Below, piece by piece: positions 5,068-7,529 of a stretch of DNA of 7,529 nucleotides. A program made the translations under genes and the position numbers. Source of the DNA: Candidatus Poribacteria bacterium (GTDB lineage Bacteria; Poribacteria; WGA-4E; WGA-3G); the NCBI GenBank assembly GCA_028818995.1, contig JAPPMR010000925.1, positions 1 to 7,529 on the forward strand, in the 5' to 3' direction. Below the pieces are notes generated by a model. The model saw nothing but the letters and a program-made list of their open reading frames with translations. It did not search any database and was not told where the DNA came from. The number at the start of each line of letters is the position of its first letter. Position 1 is the stretch's first letter.

Positions 5068-6096
5068 ATGCTAAAAACATCTATATCACTATCAAAAACG
5101 TTAACACAAGATTTGAAAGCGTTTATACTACTAATTCATAAGATAGGTTTCTCGCTGTGTCTGATAGCCTTTTTGACATGTATTGGTTGTGATCCGAAAA
5201 ATGCACCGGATGCGCCAGACACATCTGGGAAAGAAAAAATCCGTGTTGTCACCACAATTGGAATGATTACGGATATTGTGAAAAACGTTGGCGGCGATCA
5301 GGTTGAAGTTATAGGAATGATGGGGCACGGGGTTGACCCGCACCTTTACAAACCAACTTTTAAAGATGTACAGAGACTTAAAACAGCACACATCGTCTTT
5401 TATAATGGATTGCACCTTGAAGCAAAAATGGCAGAAGTGCTGGCTGATATGCCGGGAGATGTCAAAACCGTTGCAGTAGCAGAGAACGTTGACCAAAATC
5501 TGCTATTATCACACCCAGAATATGAAGGTCAATATGATCCACACTTATGGTTTGATGTGAAACTTTGGATGAAAGCTGTTGAGAAGGTTAGGGACACGCT
5601 AAGTACATTGGATCCGGAGAGCGAGAAAGTTTATCAAAACAATACAAAACGCTACCTTGCTGAACTTTCTGACTTACATCAATACGTTAAAACACAAGCA
5701 GAACGGGTGCAATCCCAACAACGCGTACTTGTGACAGCACATGACGCTTTTAACTACTTCGGAAAAACTTACGGTTTTGAAGTGCGCGGGCTGCAAGGAA
5801 TTAGCACTTCCATGGAGGCAGGTATCGCTGATGTACAAGAATTGGCAACTTTTATAGCGGAACGGCGTATTCCTGCTATTTTTGTGGAATCATCTGTTTC
5901 TTCACGGAGCCTTGAAGCAGTAAAAGCTGCTGTAAAATCAAAAGGATTCAATGTGCAGATTGGTGGTGAACTTTTTTCAGATGCTATGGGTAGTGAAGGG
6001 ACTCCTGAAGGCACTTATATCGGTATGGTTCGGCACAACATTGATACGATTGTAAAGGCATTGACGAGAGAAACCACTGCTACAGAGGAAAACTAA
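5068..6096 (+). CDS. Metal ABC transporter substrate-binding lipoprotein (cluster A-I, TroA/ZnuA/MntC type)
   Basis: This envelope protein captures a divalent metal and delivers it to the ABC permease encoded downstream. The 342-residue form has a positively charged N-terminus, a hydrophobic stretch (about residues 16-40) and a lipobox-like CIGC ending at Cys41, then a Pro/Asp-rich linker. The mature part begins IRVVTTIGMITDIVKNVGG, the cluster A-I start. Predicted ligands are H92 (GVDPH), H159 (DPHLWFD), H225 (TAHDAFNYFG) and D305 (ELFSDAMG). A His at the third site is the TroA/ZnuA pattern, whereas dedicated Mn binders such as PsaA usually have Glu there. No long His-rich loop typical of ZnuA is present. 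ATG 5068 is preferred: AGGG (5053-5056) is 11 bases upstream. The TTG at 5059 overlaps the previous stop but has only 2-nt spacing. The exact metal (Mn, Fe or Zn) is unresolved. Confidence 0.9.
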   Translation: MLKTSISLSKTLTQDLKAFILLIHKIGFSLCLIAFLTCIGCDPKNAPDAPDTSGKEKIRVVTTIGMITDIVKNVGGDQVEVIGMMGHGVDPHLYKPTFKDVQRLKTAHIVFYNGLHLEAKMAEVLADMPGDVKTVAVAENVDQNLLLSHPEYEGQYDPHLWFDVKLWMKAVEKVRDTLSTLDPESEKVYQNNTKRYLAELSDLHQYVKTQAERVQSQQRVLVTAHDAFNYFGKTYGFEVRGLQGISTSMEAGIADVQELATFIAERRIPAIFVESSVSSRSLEAVKAAVKSKGFNVQIGGELFSDAMGSEGTPEGTYIGMVRHNIDTIVKALTRETTATEEN

Positions 6097-6098
6097 AA

Positions 6099-6842
6099 TT
6101 GCAAGCACTTGACGCAAAAGCTATTCAAGTAACTGATCTGACAGTCGCCTATCACGAAACACCTGTTTTGTGGGACGTTGACCTGGATGTGCCACCTGGG
6201 GTGCTTTTGGCTATTGTTGGTCCTAATGGTGCAGGCAAAACTACGCTAATCTAAGCATTTTTAGGATTAGTCCGGCCGGCAGCTGGCAATGTCTTAATTT
6301 ATAACAAACCTTATGATGCACAACGACGAATTGTTGGCTATGTGCCACAACGAGGAAGTGTCGACTGGGATTTTCCCACAAACGTACTTGATGTCGTTAT
6401 GATGGGAAGATATGGGGCACTTGGTTGGATTAAGCGTCCGGGAAAACATGAACGCGAACTGGCGATGCATGCACTTGAAAAAGTCGGCATGGAGAAGTAT
6501 ACCAACCGACAGATTAGCCAACTCTCTGGTGGGCAGCAACAACGTGTTTTTCTTGCACGCGCGCTCGTTCAAGATGCCACAATATATCTGATGGATGAAC
6601 CTTTTCAAGGGGTTGATGCAACTACCGAACGTGCTATTGTTACCTTACTTCAAGAACTCCGTGAAAACGGTAAAACTGTCGTCGTGGTGCATCATGATTT
6701 GCAAACTGTTAACGACTATTTCGACTGGGTAACGTTATTAAACATTCGTCGAATTGCAAGCGGACCCGTTGAGGATACATTTACCCCTGACAATTTGCGA
6801 GAAACTTATGGTGGACGGATAGCATTTATGAAAAACCGATAA
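6099..6842 (+). pseudogene. Metal ABC transporter ATPase (TroB/MntB type) interrupted by an in-frame TAA
   Basis: The reading frame from TTG 6099 to TAA 6840-6842 is 248 codons, normal for this ATPase, but codon 52 is TAA (6252-6254). Both sides match the family in the same frame. Before the stop lie the A-loop region (VAYHETPVLWDVDLDVPPG) and Walker A GPNGAGKTT (41-49). After it come the Q-loop ([13 protein letters not shown]), signature SGGQQQR (143-149), Walker B with D166-E167 and H-loop H198-H199. Relatives read TTL(I/L)KA here, so a single AAA to TAA change explains it. TTG is a credible start: AGAGGAA (6084-6090) is eight bases upstream and the codon sits 2 nt after the previous stop. 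Restart at the internal ATG 6342 would make a 166-residue protein lacking Walker A and not expected to bind ATP properly. Alternatives are sequencing error, strain polymorphism or readthrough. Confidence 0.85.
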
Positions 6843-6897
6843 ATATCTTTGTGGAACGATTCTCAACCGCGATTTCCACGTGTGCCACCCCAAAATC

Positions 6898-7529
6898 ATG
6901 GAAAATTTTTACTTCTTAACTCATTTTTATACCTTGATAATTGTCTCTATCGGTGCTGCGCTGCTTGGCGCGGTGAGCGGAGCACTTGGCACCTATGCCG
7001 TTTTGCGAAGGCAGAGCCTCCTCGGTGATGCTATCTCACATGCAGCACTCCCCGGCATTGCGATAGCATTTATGCTGACAGGAAGTAAGACACCGTTGAT
7101 TCTGGTGCTCGGCGCAGCAATCGCGGGATGGTTGGGCACACTCATCATTTTAAGCATCGTGAGACTGACGCGTATCAAATATGATAGTGCCCTCGCTCTT
7201 ATCCTATCCACTTTTTTCGGAGTCGGATTAGTATTGCTTACGTTTATACAGCGCAGCGGCAATGCGAATCAGGCAGGATTGGATGATTTTATCTTTGGGC
7301 AAGCTGCCACAATGCTAAAACGTGATGTCCTAACAATTGGCATACTCGGCGGAATTGCCCTAATTATCATGTTTATCTTATGGAAAGAGTTGAAACTGCT
7401 TGTTTTCGATGAAGGGTTTGCTGCCTCCATTGGATTTCCTGTTCGTGCGCTCGACATTCTGTTGACAAGTCTGCTCGTTATTGCAATTGTTATCGGTTTA
7501 CAAGCGGTCGGTGCGGTGCTAATGAGTGC
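6898..7529 (+). CDS. Metal ABC transporter permease (TroC/MntC/ZnuB type), 3'-truncated by the window edge
   Basis: An inner-membrane permease of the ABC-3 family; the first 210 residues are present and the frame is still open at base 7529. The diagnostic segment is GALGTYAVLRRQSLLGDAISHAALPGIAIAF (about 28-58), with DAISHAALPG the family hallmark. Hydrophobic helices lie at about 13-35, 46-61, 66-88, 97-117, 143-161 and 187-209. DEGFAASIGFPVRALD (171-186) is probably the cytoplasmic loop that docks with the ATPase. The start is uncertain. ATG 6898 gives a typical N-terminus (MENFYFLTHFYTL) but has no clear Shine-Dalgarno sequence, and the frame is open upstream with a GTG at 6880. The 55-nt gap after the ATPase is wider than other gaps in the ABC part of the operon. 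Its nearest homologues would transport Mn, Fe or Zn. Confidence 0.9.
   Translation, partial: MENFYFLTHFYTLIIVSIGAALLGAVSGALGTYAVLRRQSLLGDAISHAALPGIAIAFMLTGSKTPLILVLGAAIAGWLGTLIILSIVRLTRIKYDSALALILSTFFGVGLVLLTFIQRSGNANQAGLDDFIFGQAATMLKRDVLTIGILGGIALIIMFILWKELKLLVFDEGFAASIGFPVRALDILLTSLLVIAIVIGLQAVGAVLMS

Noticed and set aside
6342..6842. A separate 166-residue ATPase starting at ATG 6342
   Set aside because: Homology continues upstream in the same frame through the Q-loop region and, past the TAA, into Walker A, so this is the tail of one interrupted gene.

Overview
The window is ordinary bacterial chromosome of moderate to low GC. It suggests an uncultured, gene-dense environmental bacterium. 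The mix of a Gfo/Idh/MocA oxidoreductase, a xylose-isomerase-like TIM-barrel protein, an ISKra4-type transposase remnant and intergenic palindromes resembles Candidatus Poribacteria or related lineages, but no rRNA or marker gene is present, so that placement is a weak inference.

Region 1 (1-1060): the 3' end of a thiamine-diphosphate-dependent 2-keto acid decarboxylase runs rightward. It meets, tail to tail with a 4-nt gap, a leftward sugar phosphate isomerase/epimerase-type gene. Region 2 (1061-1941) has no intact gene. It holds a cluster of nested palindromes and direct repeats (1141-1378), a decayed transposase N-terminus on the minus strand (about 1345-1750), a terminator-like hairpin (1752-1800) and an AT-rich promoter region. 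Region 3 (1942-2994) is a complete Gfo/Idh/MocA-family oxidoreductase on the plus strand.

Region 4 (3000-7529, running off the right edge) is a metal-homeostasis operon. A consensus promoter (TTGACA, 17 nt, TATAAT) is followed by three palindromic DtxR/MntR-type operators, the first overlapping the -10 box, and by a leader hairpin that ends beside the ribosome binding site. The genes in order are: a MntR/ScaR-like metalloregulator; a ferritin-like domain fused to a VIT1/CCC1 transporter (MbfA-like); a cluster A-I metal-binding lipoprotein; its ABC ATPase, interrupted by one in-frame TAA just after Walker A; and the ABC permease, cut by the window edge. The first ABC genes are tightly packed (5 nt then 2 nt between genes), which supports co-transcription.

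The expected logic is a Mn(II)- or Fe(II)-loaded repressor shutting down its own gene and the high-affinity importer when metal is plentiful. Two things do not fit this simple picture. A probable metal exporter or sequestering protein lies in the same unit as the importer. The importer ATPase also carries a nonsense codon. No clearly new system is visible; the most informative features are the operator array, the importer/exporter pairing and the broken ATPase.
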